Origin: Coriobacteriia bacterium
Lineage (GTDB): Bacteria; Actinomycetota; Coriobacteriia; Anaerosomatales; Anaerosomataceae
Direction of reading: 5' to 3'
Length of the DNA stretch: 54,202 nucleotides
NCBI GenBank assembly: GCA_016933785.1
Contig: JAFGAG010000013.1
Span: 1-54,202 of the forward strand
Both the position numbers and the translations under genes were made by a program. Shown here one piece after another: positions 1 through 8,984 of the stretch; the stretch's first letter is position 1; each line of letters opens with the position of its first letter. Below the pieces are notes generated by a model that was not told the origin of the DNA, made no database searches, and saw only the letters and a program-made list of their open reading frames with translations.

Positions 1-161
1 GCGGTCTTGAGTGCCGACGCGACCGCTTCCCGATGGCTGGTGAGCGTGATGATGTACCGGCCGACCTGTCGGCGCCAGGCGATGCGCGCGACCACGACCG
101 TGCCCACGATCAGGGCCGCTGCCACAGCACCTATGATGATGTACGGCACGTACTCCTGCAC
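1..161 (-). CDS. N-terminal part of an unidentified membrane-anchored protein (runs off window)
   Basis: Only the first 53 codons are in the window. The GTG start at 161 follows a GGAGG SD about 9 bases upstream. The visible N-terminus is one hydrophobic segment (about residues 5-26, rich in Ile, Ala and Val), then a basic stretch (RIAWRRQ), so it looks like a single-pass anchor with a cytoplasmic domain to follow. It starts 26 bases after the paaK stop on the same strand and is probably the last or a late gene of the ior-liv-paaK operon. I do not recognise the family. Confidence 0.6.
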   Translation of the reverse strand, partial: MQEYVPYIIIGAVAAALIVGTVVVARIAWRRQVGRYIITLTSHREAVASALKT

Positions 162-187
162 GTCAGGCCACCCTCCGCGAGATGCCC

Positions 188-1492
188 TCAGAGTTGCGTC
201 CGGTTGTCCACGACGTGGCGGGCTTTGCCCACGGTCCGCTCTATAGTACCAGGCTCGACCAGGGTGATCTTCGCCTGCAGGCCCACAACGGATGCGACCT
301 TCTCGCTCACCTGTCGATTGAACGCGACCATGTTGCGCATGACATCCGAAAAGATCGCCGGCGAGACCTCGATGCGGATCTCGAGCGAGTCCATCGCGCC
401 CTCACGGTCCACGACGATGAGGTAGTGCGGTTCGACACCGTCCACCGTGAGCAAGGCGTCCTCGATCTGGCTCGGGAACACGTTCACACCGCGGATGATG
501 AGCATGTCATCGGTACGCTTCCGGACCTTCCGCATCCGCGCGGTCGTCCGGCCGCACTCACAGATCCCGGTGTCGATACTGGTGAGGTCGTGCGTCCGGT
601 ACCTGAGCACGGGGAACGCTTCCTTGGTCAGAGGGGTGATGATGAGCTCCCCCTCCCCCCCCTCGGGCACAGGATCGCCGGTGACCGGGTCCACGAGCTC
701 GAAGAGGAAGTGGTCTTCGGCCATATGGAGGCCGCACTGGTGCTCGCATTCGCCGCTCACGCCCGGACCCATGACCTCCGAGAGACCGTAGTTGTCCGTC
801 GCGAGGATACCGAGCCGCTGCTCGATCTCCTCGCGCATCCCCTCTCCCGACGGCTCACCGCCGAAGAGGCCGACCCGCAGCGGCAACGCGTGCAGATCCA
901 CGCCCGCCTTCTCCGCCACCTCGGCGATGTACAGTGCGTAACTCGGCGTGCCGACGATCACCGTCGTACCGAAGTCCTGCATCATCATCAACTGGCGCTC
1001 GGTGTTGCCCGAGCCGGCCGGGAACACCGTCGCGCCCACGCGCTCCATGCCGTAGTGCATGCCCCATCCGCCGGTGAACATGCCATACAGGAAGAGCATC
1101 TGCACGCGGTCGTGCGCGGTGACACCCGCGGCTGCGGCGATGCGAGCTGTAAGCTCGGTCCAGGTGTTCAGGTCGCCTTTGGTGTAGCCGACGACGATCG
1201 GCTTGCCCGTGGTGCCCGACGACGAATGCACGCGTACGACCTGCTCCATATCAACCGCGAACATGCCGAACGGATAGGTGTCGCGCAGCGCCGTCTTGTC
1301 GGTGAACGGCAGGAGACGCACGTCGGCGAGTGAGCGGATGTCACGTGGCTTCACGCCTCGCGCATCGAGCTCGTCACGATAGTAGGGCACGCGCTCGTAG
1401 ACCCAGGCCACCGTGGACTGCAGCCGTCGAAGCTGCAGTGCCGCGAGCTGCTCGCGGGGCATCGTCTCGTACTCGGTGCTCCAGATCGGCAT
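188..1492 (-). CDS. paaK: Phenylacetate-CoA ligase (AMP-forming), copy 1
   Basis: A 434-aa adenylate-forming ligase of the PaaK family, which activates arylacetates or related acids with ATP and CoA. The AMP-binding loop SSSGTTGKP is near residues 90-98, YGLSEVMGPG marks the adenylate site, and the C-terminal domain carries DDMLIIRGVNVFPSQIE. Cysteines in EHQCGLH and CECGRT resemble the structural Zn site of the family. I chose the ATG at 1492, 7 bases after the livF stop with GGAG 10 bases upstream, over an in-frame codon at 1525 that would overlap livF. It sits downstream of iorAB, ACT and livKHMGF, suggesting interconversion of the free acid and the acyl-CoA made by IorAB. The true substrate (phenylacetate, indoleacetate, branched acids) cannot be read from sequence. 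A paralogue lies at 24153-25454. Confidence 0.9.
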   Translation of the reverse strand: MPIWSTEYETMPREQLAALQLRRLQSTVAWVYERVPYYRDELDARGVKPRDIRSLADVRLLPFTDKTALRDTYPFGMFAVDMEQVVRVHSSSGTTGKPIVVGYTKGDLNTWTELTARIAAAAGVTAHDRVQMLFLYGMFTGGWGMHYGMERVGATVFPAGSGNTERQLMMMQDFGTTVIVGTPSYALYIAEVAEKAGVDLHALPLRVGLFGGEPSGEGMREEIEQRLGILATDNYGLSEVMGPGVSGECEHQCGLHMAEDHFLFELVDPVTGDPVPEGGEGELIITPLTKEAFPVLRYRTHDLTSIDTGICECGRTTARMRKVRKRTDDMLIIRGVNVFPSQIEDALLTVDGVEPHYLIVVDREGAMDSLEIRIEVSPAIFSDVMRNMVAFNRQVSEKVASVVGLQAKITLVEPGTIERTVGKARHVVDNRTQL

Positions 1493-1499
1493 GCCTATC

Positions 1500-2243
1500 T
1501 CACTCCCTTGTCTCGGGTCGTCCACCCAGATATGCGTGACGGACCTGTTCGTCGTCTCTCAATTTGTCAGCGGGTCCCTCGAGGGCGATCGCGCCGTTGC
1601 GCATCACGTACCCGCGGTCCGCATGTCTGAGCGCCAGATGCGCGTCCTGCTCCACGAGGAGGATAGAGAGACCTTCGGATCGGAGGGTATCGAGCGCCTC
1701 GAAGATCGCCGCTATCACCCGCGGGGCAAGACCGAGTGAAGGTTCGTCGAGCAGAAGCACCTCGGGACCGCTCATGAGCGCCCGGCCGACAGCGAGCATC
1801 TGTTGCTCGCCGCCGGAAAGGGTCGCCGAGATCTGTGCCCCACGCTCGGCCAGCATCGGGAACAGCATGCGGACCCGCTCCAGGTCGGCTGCGACACCCG
1901 CATCGCGCGCCGGGCGGCTATGCGCACCGATCAGCAGGTTCTCATCCACCGTGAGCGGGCCGAAGAGCATGCGTCCCTCTGGCACGAGCGCAAGCCTCTG
2001 ACGCACGATGCGCTCGGGCGCCATCCCCGTTATCGGCACGCCGCCCAGCGTGACAGTGCCGGCCGCGGGCCGTAGCAGCCCGGCGACCGCCTTGAGCAGC
2101 GTGGACTTACCTGCGCCGTTGGAGCCGATCAAGGTGACCATCTCGCCGGCATCCACGCGAAGGGTCACGTCGCGCAGCACGTCCACGCGCCCGTACCCGG
2201 CACACAACCCGTCGATCCTGAGTTCAGCACCCAACGTCGGCAC
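1500..2243 (-). CDS. livF: Branched-chain amino acid ABC transporter, ATP-binding protein LivF
   Basis: ATPase subunit of a HAAT-type ABC importer. Walker A GSNGAGKST (about 40-48), signature LSGGEQQ (about 142-148) and Walker B VLLLDEP (about 162-168) are intact, and LDEPSLGLAP is typical of LivF. It works with the second ATPase LivG, permeases LivH and LivM and the lipoprotein LivK, all immediately upstream on the same strand. The start is uncertain: GTG at 2243 overlaps the livG end by 20 bases but its SD is very close; TTG at 2234 has GAGGAG 10 bases upstream. Confidence 0.92.
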   Translation of the reverse strand: MPTLGAELRIDGLCAGYGRVDVLRDVTLRVDAGEMVTLIGSNGAGKSTLLKAVAGLLRPAAGTVTLGGVPITGMAPERIVRQRLALVPEGRMLFGPLTVDENLLIGAHSRPARDAGVAADLERVRMLFPMLAERGAQISATLSGGEQQMLAVGRALMSGPEVLLLDEPSLGLAPRVIAAIFEALDTLRSEGLSILLVEQDAHLALRHADRGYVMRNGAIALEGPADKLRDDEQVRHAYLGGRPETRE

Positions 2244-2997
2244 ACTCCTCGCCCAGATACGCTTCGATGACGGCCGTGTCCTTCTGGATGAGTAGCGGCG
2301 GTCCCTCCGCGATCTTCGCACCTCTGTCGAGGACCAGGATCTCCTCGGCGATCTCCATCACCAGGCCCATGTCGTGCTCCACGACGACGAGGGTCACACC
2401 GGCATCCCGTATGCGGTAGAGCGCGTCGATCAGCGTCCGCGTCTCGGCACCGTTGAGACCCGCAGCGGGCTCGTCTAGTAGCATCACGCGCGGCGTCGTC
2501 GCCAGTGCCCGGGCGATCTCGAGCAGCCTCCGGGTGCCGTGAGGCATGTCGCTTGCGCGCGCCTGCGCGAACTCCGCGATCCCGGCCAGACGCAGCAGAC
2601 GACGTGCCTGCTCCACGCTCTCGCGCTCCCCCGCCGTAAGACCGACGCGGAGCGCCGAACGGACGAAGCCGGCCCGTACGCCGAGATCGGCCGCTATGCG
2701 CACGTTCTCGAGTGCCGACAGCTCCTCGAAGAGTTCAGTGTTCTGAAACGTGCGCGCCAGCCCCGACCGGACGATCCTGTCGGCACGCTGCCCGGTAATC
2801 TCCCGACCATCGAAGCGCACTGAGCCTGCGTCGGGCGGGTCGAACCCCGTGATCAGGTTGAACAGCGTGCTCTTCCCCGCTCCGTTGGGCCCGATGACCG
2901 CCTTGATCGACCCCTCGTGTACGTCGAAGGAGACGTCATCGACCGCGGTCAACCCGCCGAACCGTCTTGTAAGGCCGCGAACGGCGAGCAGGCTCAT
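2224..2997 (-). CDS. livG: Branched-chain amino acid ABC transporter, ATP-binding protein LivG
   Basis: A 257-aa ATPase subunit with Walker A GPNGAGKST (36-44) and Walker B VMLLDEPAAGLN. The ABC signature reads MPHGTRR rather than the usual LPYGQQR; this is close to LivG relatives but is a weak form of the motif. The C-terminal extension ending near EAYLGEE is typical of LivG. Its ATG overlaps the livM stop as ATGA (2994-2997), indicating translational coupling. Confidence 0.92.
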   Translation of the reverse strand: MSLLAVRGLTRRFGGLTAVDDVSFDVHEGSIKAVIGPNGAGKSTLFNLITGFDPPDAGSVRFDGREITGQRADRIVRSGLARTFQNTELFEELSALENVRIAADLGVRAGFVRSALRVGLTAGERESVEQARRLLRLAGIAEFAQARASDMPHGTRRLLEIARALATTPRVMLLDEPAAGLNGAETRTLIDALYRIRDAGVTLVVVEHDMGLVMEIAEEILVLDRGAKIAEGPPLLIQKDTAVIEAYLGEECADVGC

Positions 2998-3992
2998 ACG
3001 TGTGCCTCCCCTGCCCTGCCGATGCGCAGACGCGTGAGCAGGCCACCTATACCCGCGGGAGCCAGGATCACGACCGCAATCATAGCGATGCCGTAGATGT
3101 CGGCCTCCCAGTCCTGAAGAAGAGCGACTGCGTCCTTGCCGAGCCCGGGGATGAGCGCGTCGGCGTACGGCAGCAACGTCAACGCGATGGCCGCGAGCAC
3201 GGGGCCAGCGAGAGATCCCGCTCCACCCACCACCACGATCGCGACGTAGATCACCGACTGGTCCAGACCGAACGTGCCCGGTGAGATGAACCCGACGCTG
3301 TGCGCATAGAGTGCGCCCGCCAACCCCGCGAGGCCCGCCGAGAGTGCGAACGTCCGGATCTTCAGCCCCACGGTATCGATGCCACACGCAAGCGCACCGT
3401 TCTCGGTGGCATGCAGCGCCCGCATGGCACGTCCGGGACGGCTCCTCAAGATGTTCGCGACAAGCAGCAGTACGACAAGGGCGACTCCCCATACGAGCAG
3501 GTAGACGCCCACAGGCGAGTCGATGGAGAGCCCCGCGACCTCGGGATACGATATGCCTCCGAGCCCGTCGCCCCCGCCGGTGATGCCCCGGGCCTCGCGG
3601 AACGCCACATACATGATCTCGTTGAACCCGAGGGTCGCCATCGCAAGGTAATGGCCACGCAACCTGAGCGCGGGCAACGCCAACACGAGTCCACCTGCAG
3701 CGGCGAGCGCCGTACCCGCCAGTGCCCCCACCAGCCACGGCAGGCCGACATGCCCGACGCAGTATGCCGAGGTGTACGCGCCGATGCCGACAAAGGCGGC
3801 ATGGCCCATGGAGATCTGGCCCGCGTGACCGAACAACAGCGCCAGACCGGCGATCACGATGACGTTCACGCCCACGTACACGAGCACCTTCAGCAGGTAG
3901 CGGTCGGGGCTCAGCACGGGTACTGCCGCGACGGCCGCCGCGGCGATCGCGATAGCGACATACGGGCTGAAGGCGAGCCGTGTCCGTATCAT
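2994..3992 (-). CDS. livM: Branched-chain amino acid ABC transporter, permease LivM
   Basis: A 332-aa polytopic membrane protein, about 9-10 hydrophobic segments. The family hallmark GHAGQISMGHAAFVGIGAY follows the third hydrophobic segment, and the cytoplasmic coupling segment (RSRPGRAMRALHATENGA) contacts the ATPase. The start ATG at 3992 lies 5 bases after the livH stop and is preceded by a GAGAAGGTG SD-like stretch; longer upstream reading in this frame overlaps livH and is not credible. Forms the translocation pore with LivH. Confidence 0.92.
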   Translation of the reverse strand: MIRTRLAFSPYVAIAIAAAAVAAVPVLSPDRYLLKVLVYVGVNVIVIAGLALLFGHAGQISMGHAAFVGIGAYTSAYCVGHVGLPWLVGALAGTALAAAGGLVLALPALRLRGHYLAMATLGFNEIMYVAFREARGITGGGDGLGGISYPEVAGLSIDSPVGVYLLVWGVALVVLLLVANILRSRPGRAMRALHATENGALACGIDTVGLKIRTFALSAGLAGLAGALYAHSVGFISPGTFGLDQSVIYVAIVVVGGAGSLAGPVLAAIALTLLPYADALIPGLGKDAVALLQDWEADIYGIAMIAVVILAPAGIGGLLTRLRIGRAGEAHV

Positions 3993-3997
3993 CCCGC

Positions 3998-4876
3998 TCA
4001 CACCTTCTCCCGTCGTGCCGAGCCGAAGAGTCCCTGCGGCCGCGCGAACAAGACGATGAGCAGCACTGCAAGCGAGATGGCGTCTTTGTACGTCGATGAG
4101 ATGAAGGCTACCGACAGGCTTTCCAGCAGACCGAGCACCAGGCCGCCGACCACGGAGGCGACGGGATTCCCGAGACCCCCGAGGATCGCCGCGGCGAAGC
4201 CTTTGACACCGATCGCCGCGCCGGCGTCCCATGAGGTCTGTGTGAGCGGCGTGACCGCGAAGCCAGCCAGTGCGCCGAGCGCTGCGGCGATCCCGAAACT
4301 CACCATCACGATCCGTGCGGTATCGATGCCCATCAACCTTGCGGCGTCATGGCTGATCGAACACGCCCGCATCGCCCGACCGAGCCGTGTCTTGCGATAG
4401 AGCCACCACAGCACCACCACCGCAACGATGGTCAGCCCCCACACCCACAGCGCCTGGCGCTCGACCGCCGCCCCGGCGATGTCGATCGAGGGACCGGGCG
4501 TGAACTCGGGAAGACTGAGCTCGTCGGGCCCGAACAGGTGCCGGGCAAGCGACTTCATCACCATCGACCCACCGATGGTGATGATCACAAGTACGAGCGG
4601 TCCTGCGGAGCGTTGCTTCCTGAGCGCGAACCGCTCGAAGAGGATGCCGAGTGCGGCAGTGGTCGCCACTGCCGCAAGACCGGCGATCGGCACCGGCAGG
4701 CCCAGACCGTAGAACCAGACCGTCAGCACTCCTCCGAGCATGAAGAACTCGCCCTGGGCGAAGTTGATGATGCCCGTCGAGCCGTAGACGACCGTGAAGC
4801 CGAGCGCGACCAGCGCGTAGATGGAGCCGCTCTTGAGCCCCGCTATGACGTACTGGAGGAACTCGGCGGCTTCCAT
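3998..4876 (-). CDS. livH: Branched-chain amino acid ABC transporter, permease LivH
   Basis: A 292-aa permease with about 8 membrane segments and the LivH hallmark INFAQGEFFMLGG near residues 36-49. The coupling loop is RKTRLGRAMRACSISHDAARLMGID. It starts 3 bases after the livK stop and ends 5 bases before livM. Length and motifs are standard for the family. Confidence 0.92.
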   Translation of the reverse strand: MEAAEFLQYVIAGLKSGSIYALVALGFTVVYGSTGIINFAQGEFFMLGGVLTVWFYGLGLPVPIAGLAAVATTAALGILFERFALRKQRSAGPLVLVIITIGGSMVMKSLARHLFGPDELSLPEFTPGPSIDIAGAAVERQALWVWGLTIVAVVVLWWLYRKTRLGRAMRACSISHDAARLMGIDTARIVMVSFGIAAALGALAGFAVTPLTQTSWDAGAAIGVKGFAAAILGGLGNPVASVVGGLVLGLLESLSVAFISSTYKDAISLAVLLIVLFARPQGLFGSARREKV

Positions 4877-4879
4877 CCG

Positions 4880-6064
4880 TTATCGATCCAACCGCCAGGT
4901 CCCGCCTTCGATGATGTAGAGCACCATCTCGTCCTGCGTGAGCCCGTTGTGGTCCGTCGCGGAGTAGGTGAACGTGCCATCGATGCCGACCCAGCCGCTC
5001 GTCTTCTCAAGTGCGTCGCGGAGCGAGTCGGATGTGACCTCACCCTCGATCCTGCCGAGTGCATCGGCGACCAACCCGATCGCATCGTACGCGTGCCCGG
5101 CGAAGATGTCCGGCTTCGTGCCGTATGCGTCCTCGTACCGGGAGATGAAGCTCGTGGCCACCTCGTATGATTCAGTGCCCTCCCCGAACGCCTCGGGGAC
5201 GAGGATCTTGCCGGTGCCGAGACGTACACCCTCGGCCGCCTCGCCCGCGCCATCTATGAACTCCGCCCGCGCGATACCGGACCCGCCGTAGAGCGGCTGC
5301 GTCATGTTCAGCTGACGTGCGTTCCGGGCGATGATCGCCGCCTCTTTGCCGGCGGCCCAGATGAGTACCGCGTCAGGCTCGGCCGCGCGGATCTTGGTGA
5401 GCTGCGAGGACATGTCGGTGTCGCCCGCGTTGTAGGTCTCGTCCGCCACGACGGTGACACCCGCCTCACCGGCATGCGCCAGAACGTAGTCACGACCGTC
5501 GACACCGTAGCCGCCCGTGTCGCTGATGAGTCCGATCGAGGTGTGGCCCGCTGCAGCCATCTGGTCGAGCACGAACGGGACGACGATCCGGTTGGGCCAC
5601 GGAGTCTGGAACACCCACTCCGAGAAGTCGTCGGTGATGACCGAGCCGCCGGCCATCGAGATGATGGGGACACCGGCCCGCTCGGCGTCCGCGCGCATCG
5701 CCATAGTCTGGCCGGTACCGGAGGCGCCGATGATCGCGAGGACGCCCTCCTCGTCGATCAGACGCACCGCAGCCGCCTGGGACTTGGCTGCATCGGTGGC
5801 GTCATCCTCGTAGATGACCTCGATCGGCCGTCCGCCCACACCCCCGGCGTCGTTGATACGCGCGACCTCGAGCTCGATCGCGTTCTTCTCGGGTATGCCG
5901 AGTCCGGCATACGTGCCTGTGAGCGAAAGGACAGCGCCGATGCGGTACGGCTCGGACCCCTCCCCGCCCTCTGCCGCGCCATCCACCGAGCAACCGCCCA
6001 CCGGCAGACATGCGAGAGCAAGCAGCACCGCCGCCACCACCGCGAGAACCTTCGTGCCCCTCAT
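4880..6064 (-). CDS. livK: Branched-chain/aromatic amino acid-binding lipoprotein (LivK-like)
   Basis: A 394-aa extracytoplasmic solute receptor. The ATG at 6064 has a clear GGAGGAG 8 bases upstream. The N-terminus is a lipoprotein signal (MRGTKVLAVV, hydrophobic core) with a lipobox at PVGGC, Cys25, so it is membrane anchored. The mature part begins with the family pattern IGAVLSLTGTYAGLG and contains a type 1 periplasmic-binding fold (PF13458 family). It determines substrate choice of LivHMGF. Because it is linked to IorAB and PaaK the ligand may be aromatic rather than Leu/Ile/Val; this is inference. Confidence 0.9.
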   Translation of the reverse strand: MRGTKVLAVVAAVLLALACLPVGGCSVDGAAEGGEGSEPYRIGAVLSLTGTYAGLGIPEKNAIELEVARINDAGGVGGRPIEVIYEDDATDAAKSQAAAVRLIDEEGVLAIIGASGTGQTMAMRADAERAGVPIISMAGGSVITDDFSEWVFQTPWPNRIVVPFVLDQMAAAGHTSIGLISDTGGYGVDGRDYVLAHAGEAGVTVVADETYNAGDTDMSSQLTKIRAAEPDAVLIWAAGKEAAIIARNARQLNMTQPLYGGSGIARAEFIDGAGEAAEGVRLGTGKILVPEAFGEGTESYEVATSFISRYEDAYGTKPDIFAGHAYDAIGLVADALGRIEGEVTSDSLRDALEKTSGWVGIDGTFTYSATDHNGLTQDEMVLYIIEGGTWRLDR

Positions 6065-6120
6065 TGCACCCGCTCCTCCCTGCTCGTGCCGCACGCGGCC
6101 CACCCGATGCGGGACGTGCC

Positions 6121-6555
6121 TTACTGAAGCACCGCGCTCAGATCGGTCTGTGAGACGAGTTTCACAGGCCGGTCGCTCAACAGGCGCAGCGCACGATCCA
6201 CATCGCCGACGTTGATGACCACGAAAGTCGCGATGAGTGAGTACACATACTCGATGTTCACCCCGGCATCGGATACCACCTTCAGCACCGCGGAGAGCCC
6301 GCCCGGCACGTCCGGCAGATCGATGCAAATGACGTCATCGAGGCGGACCGTGAACCCCGCCGCGGTCAGGACCGCAAAGGCATCGTCCGGCCTGTCGACG
6401 ACGAGCCGTAGGATGCCGTAGTCAGCGGTGTCGGAGACCGAGAAGCCGCGTATGTTGATGCCGGCATCGCCGATCAGTCCGGTCACCTCGCTCACGCGCC
6501 CGGATTCGTTGGCGATGAACACCGACAGTTGCTTGATGACCATCCGATCGATCAC
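6121..6555 (-). CDS. Tandem ACT-domain amino-acid-binding protein, copy 1
   Basis: A 144-aa protein made of two ACT repeats: residues about 6-70 (LSVFIANESGRVSEVTGLIGDAGIN) and about 76-140 (DVPGGLSAVLKVVSDAGVN). ACT domains bind amino acids and act as allosteric sensors; stand-alone tandem versions are known beside IorAB and PaaK in anaerobes. The GTG start at 6555 overlaps the iorB stop (GTGA) and has AGGAG 10 bases upstream; an ATG at 6543 is the alternative. Likely senses the substrate amino acid of the surrounding operon. The partner it regulates is unknown. A paralogue lies at 23730-24149, also beside a paaK. Confidence 0.85.
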   Translation of the reverse strand: MIDRMVIKQLSVFIANESGRVSEVTGLIGDAGINIRGFSVSDTADYGILRLVVDRPDDAFAVLTAAGFTVRLDDVICIDLPDVPGGLSAVLKVVSDAGVNIEYVYSLIATFVVINVGDVDRALRLLSDRPVKLVSQTDLSAVLQ

Positions 6556-7142
6556 AACGCGCACGCTCCTTCCGCACAGGCGTTCCGGCCGAGATGAAAT
6601 GCACGCAAGTTGCCGTCGACGGTCTTGAGCGGGACGCGCCCGCTGATTACCCGCTCCCACGACTCCACGGCGAAGGGCAACCCGTAGGACGCGGCGCCCA
6701 TGAGGACGATGTTGGCCGAACGGGGACTTCCCGCTTCGCACGCGAGCGCCTCCGCATCGAGGAAGATGGCGCCCTCGGCGAAGAGTGCCTCTTCGAGGCC
6801 AGTAGGAGCGGGCAGATCGCCGATCAGCACCGGCAGAGACGCCATGGTCCGGCGATTGACCACGAGCGTACCCCCAGGTCGGAGGTAGGTGAGCGTGCGT
6901 GCAGCTTCGGTCTCCTCGAAGGCGATGAGGTGGTCGGCCACGCCGGGATCCACGACCGGTGAGAACACGCGCTCTCCGAAGCGCACGAACGTCTCGACCG
7001 AGCCACCACGCTGCGCCATTCCGTGCACTTCGGAGAGCTTCACATCATGGCCCTCAGCGACCGCGACCTTCGCGAGGACGTCGCCTGCCAGGATCGTCCC
7101 CTGGCCACCGACACCCGCCAGAACGACCGTCGTGATGCTCAT
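6552..7142 (-). CDS. iorB: Indolepyruvate:ferredoxin oxidoreductase, beta subunit
   Basis: A 196-aa gamma-type domain of 2-oxoacid:ferredoxin oxidoreductases. The N-terminal motif GVGGQGTILAGDVLA and VHGMAQRGGSV are diagnostic of IorB. With IorA it oxidatively decarboxylates arylpyruvates to aryl-acetyl-CoA, reducing ferredoxin. The ATG at 7142 overlaps the iorA stop as ATGA, and the stop overlaps the next gene as GTGA, so three products are translationally coupled. Confidence 0.92.
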   Translation of the reverse strand: MSITTVVLAGVGGQGTILAGDVLAKVAVAEGHDVKLSEVHGMAQRGGSVETFVRFGERVFSPVVDPGVADHLIAFEETEAARTLTYLRPGGTLVVNRRTMASLPVLIGDLPAPTGLEEALFAEGAIFLDAEALACEAGSPRSANIVLMGAASYGLPFAVESWERVISGRVPLKTVDGNLRAFHLGRNACAEGACAL

Positions 7143-8890
7143 CGGCCACCTCCGAGATCGCACGACGGACCCACCCCGACGATCGCGTCGAAGCGGCACA
7201 CCTGGACGCACTGCCCGCACCCCACGCACGTAGCCGTGTCGATCACGGCACGCCCGGTCTCATCGCGGGAGATCGCCGGACAGCCGAGACGGATGCACGC
7301 ACCACACTTCGTGCAGAGCTCCTCATCCACCGCGAAGGGATCCTTCGCCTCCTTGACGAGCAGCGCGCACGGCGCCTTGGAGATGACCACACTGAGGTGC
7401 TCAGCGACCGTCTCTTCTCGAAGCACGGCGAGCGTTGCATCGAGCTGGTGAGGGTCGACCGTGCGCACTGAAGCCACACCGAGTGCATATGACAGCGCCT
7501 CGAGGTCGACCTCGGGAGCCGCTTCGCCGTTGATGAAGACCCCGTTCACGGGGTTGCCCTGATGTCCGGTCATCGCGGTCGTCCGGTTGTCCAGGATCAC
7601 CACGGTGCCATGCGATCCAGCGTATGCCATGTGGAGAAGCCCGGTGATGCCCGAATGCGCGAACGTGGAATCACCGATGACAGCCACGACCGGCCGCTCC
7701 GTGGAGCCTGCAAGCGCGACCCCGTGGGCCATACCGACGCTGGCACCCATGCACACACAACTGTCCATGCCTTTGAGCGGCGGCAGCGATCCGAGGGTGT
7801 AGCAGCCGATGTCGCCCGTCACCACCGCACGGACCTTGCCAAGCGAGTAGAAGAGCCCCCGATGCGGGCACCCGGGACACAGCAGCGGCGGCCGAGGAGG
7901 GAGGCCCTCCACCGGAGCGCGCGTCGCCAGCGGCTCCTGACCGAACGCCGCGGCGATGATCCGAGGTGACAACTCGCCGCTGCGTGGCAGGTCGACATCA
8001 TCGATCTGCACGCCCAGCGCACGAACCCTCAGGCTGAGGTACGGGTCCATCTCCTCGACCACCACGACGCGCTCCACCTTCGAGGAGAACTCCAGGATGA
8101 GTGCATCAGGCAATGGCACGGTCAGTCCGAGTTTGAGGATGGAAGCGTCCGGGAGGGCCTCCCGTACGTACTGGTATGCGATGCCCGAGGTGATGACCCC
8201 CAGCGCGTTGTCGCGGTACTCCGCGCGGTTCTCGGGGGCAACGGCGCCATACGCGGCCAGATCCCCCTCACGGGCATTGACATGACGCAGACGCAGGCGG
8301 GCGTTGCCGGGCATCATGACGTTCTTGGGAACGTCGCGCTGGTACGGCTTGACCGGGACCTCGTGCCGCTCACCCGTCTCCACGAGGCCTTTGCCATGGG
8401 ATACCCGGGTGGTCATCCGCACGATCACCGGCACGTCGAAGCGCTCCGAGAGGTCGAAGGCGCTCCGGATGAACTCGAGCGCCTCCTGGCTGTCCGATGG
8501 CTCAAGCACCGGGATGCGAGCACCGACGCCATGATTCCGGGTATCCTGCTCGTTCTGCGAGCTGTGCATGCCGGGGTCGTCGGCCACGACGTAGACGAGT
8601 CCACCGGTCACGCCGGTGTACGACTGCGAGTAGAGCGCGTCGGCGGCCACGTTCAGGCCGACATGCTTCATCGTCACCACCGTGCGAGCTCCGCCGAGCG
8701 AGACACCCCCGGCCACCTCGGCAGCGACCTTCTCATTGGGCGCCCACTCACACCGCACGCCATCGTAGTTCACGAGATTCTCGAGGACCTCTGTGGACGG
8801 AGTCCCGGGGTAACCCACTCCAACGACGGCGCCCGCTTCCCAGGCGCCCCGAGCAAGGGCCTCGTTACCGGACATCAGCGTGCGTGCCAC
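7139..8890 (-). CDS. iorA: Indolepyruvate:ferredoxin oxidoreductase, alpha subunit
   Basis: A 583-aa TPP enzyme. Order: pyrimidine-binding domain at the N-terminus (GYPGTPSTEV, HVGLNVAADAL), TPP-binding domain (LCPGCPHRG, GDIGCYTLG, VIGDSTFAHSG), and a C-terminal ferredoxin-like domain with two cluster motifs, CTKCGACIRLGCP and CVGCGQCVQVC. Catalyses 2-oxoacid + CoA + oxidised ferredoxin to acyl-CoA + CO2 + reduced ferredoxin. The GTG at 8890 has GGAGG 5 bases upstream; a GTG at 8896 overlaps that SD and is unlikely. First gene of the operon; the promoter is at about 8939. Confidence 0.93.
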   Translation of the reverse strand: MARTLMSGNEALARGAWEAGAVVGVGYPGTPSTEVLENLVNYDGVRCEWAPNEKVAAEVAGGVSLGGARTVVTMKHVGLNVAADALYSQSYTGVTGGLVYVVADDPGMHSSQNEQDTRNHGVGARIPVLEPSDSQEALEFIRSAFDLSERFDVPVIVRMTTRVSHGKGLVETGERHEVPVKPYQRDVPKNVMMPGNARLRLRHVNAREGDLAAYGAVAPENRAEYRDNALGVITSGIAYQYVREALPDASILKLGLTVPLPDALILEFSSKVERVVVVEEMDPYLSLRVRALGVQIDDVDLPRSGELSPRIIAAAFGQEPLATRAPVEGLPPRPPLLCPGCPHRGLFYSLGKVRAVVTGDIGCYTLGSLPPLKGMDSCVCMGASVGMAHGVALAGSTERPVVAVIGDSTFAHSGITGLLHMAYAGSHGTVVILDNRTTAMTGHQGNPVNGVFINGEAAPEVDLEALSYALGVASVRTVDPHQLDATLAVLREETVAEHLSVVISKAPCALLVKEAKDPFAVDEELCTKCGACIRLGCPAISRDETGRAVIDTATCVGCGQCVQVCRFDAIVGVGPSCDLGGGR

Positions 8891-8938
8891 GACCACCTCC
8901 GGGCGGATACGGTGGATAGAAATCGCCGAGATTGGTGG

Positions 8939-8944
8939 ATTCTA
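8939..8944 (-). promoter_or_regulatory. Putative extended -10 element of the iorA-paaK operon promoter
   Basis: On the minus strand the sequence reads TGC TAGAAT, an extended -10 box; no good -35 was found. Predicted transcription start is near 8932, giving a leader of about 40 bases to the iorA GTG. It lies in the 94-base gap between the NlpC/P60 gene and iorA. Confidence 0.45.
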
Positions 8945-8984
8945 GCACAGGGGTGATGCGATTCGGCCCGAGGGCGGCAAGACG

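Noticed and set aside
6065-6120. Attenuator between the ACT gene and livK
   Set aside because: A CCGCA/TGCGG stem is possible but only 5 bp with a long loop and no T-run.
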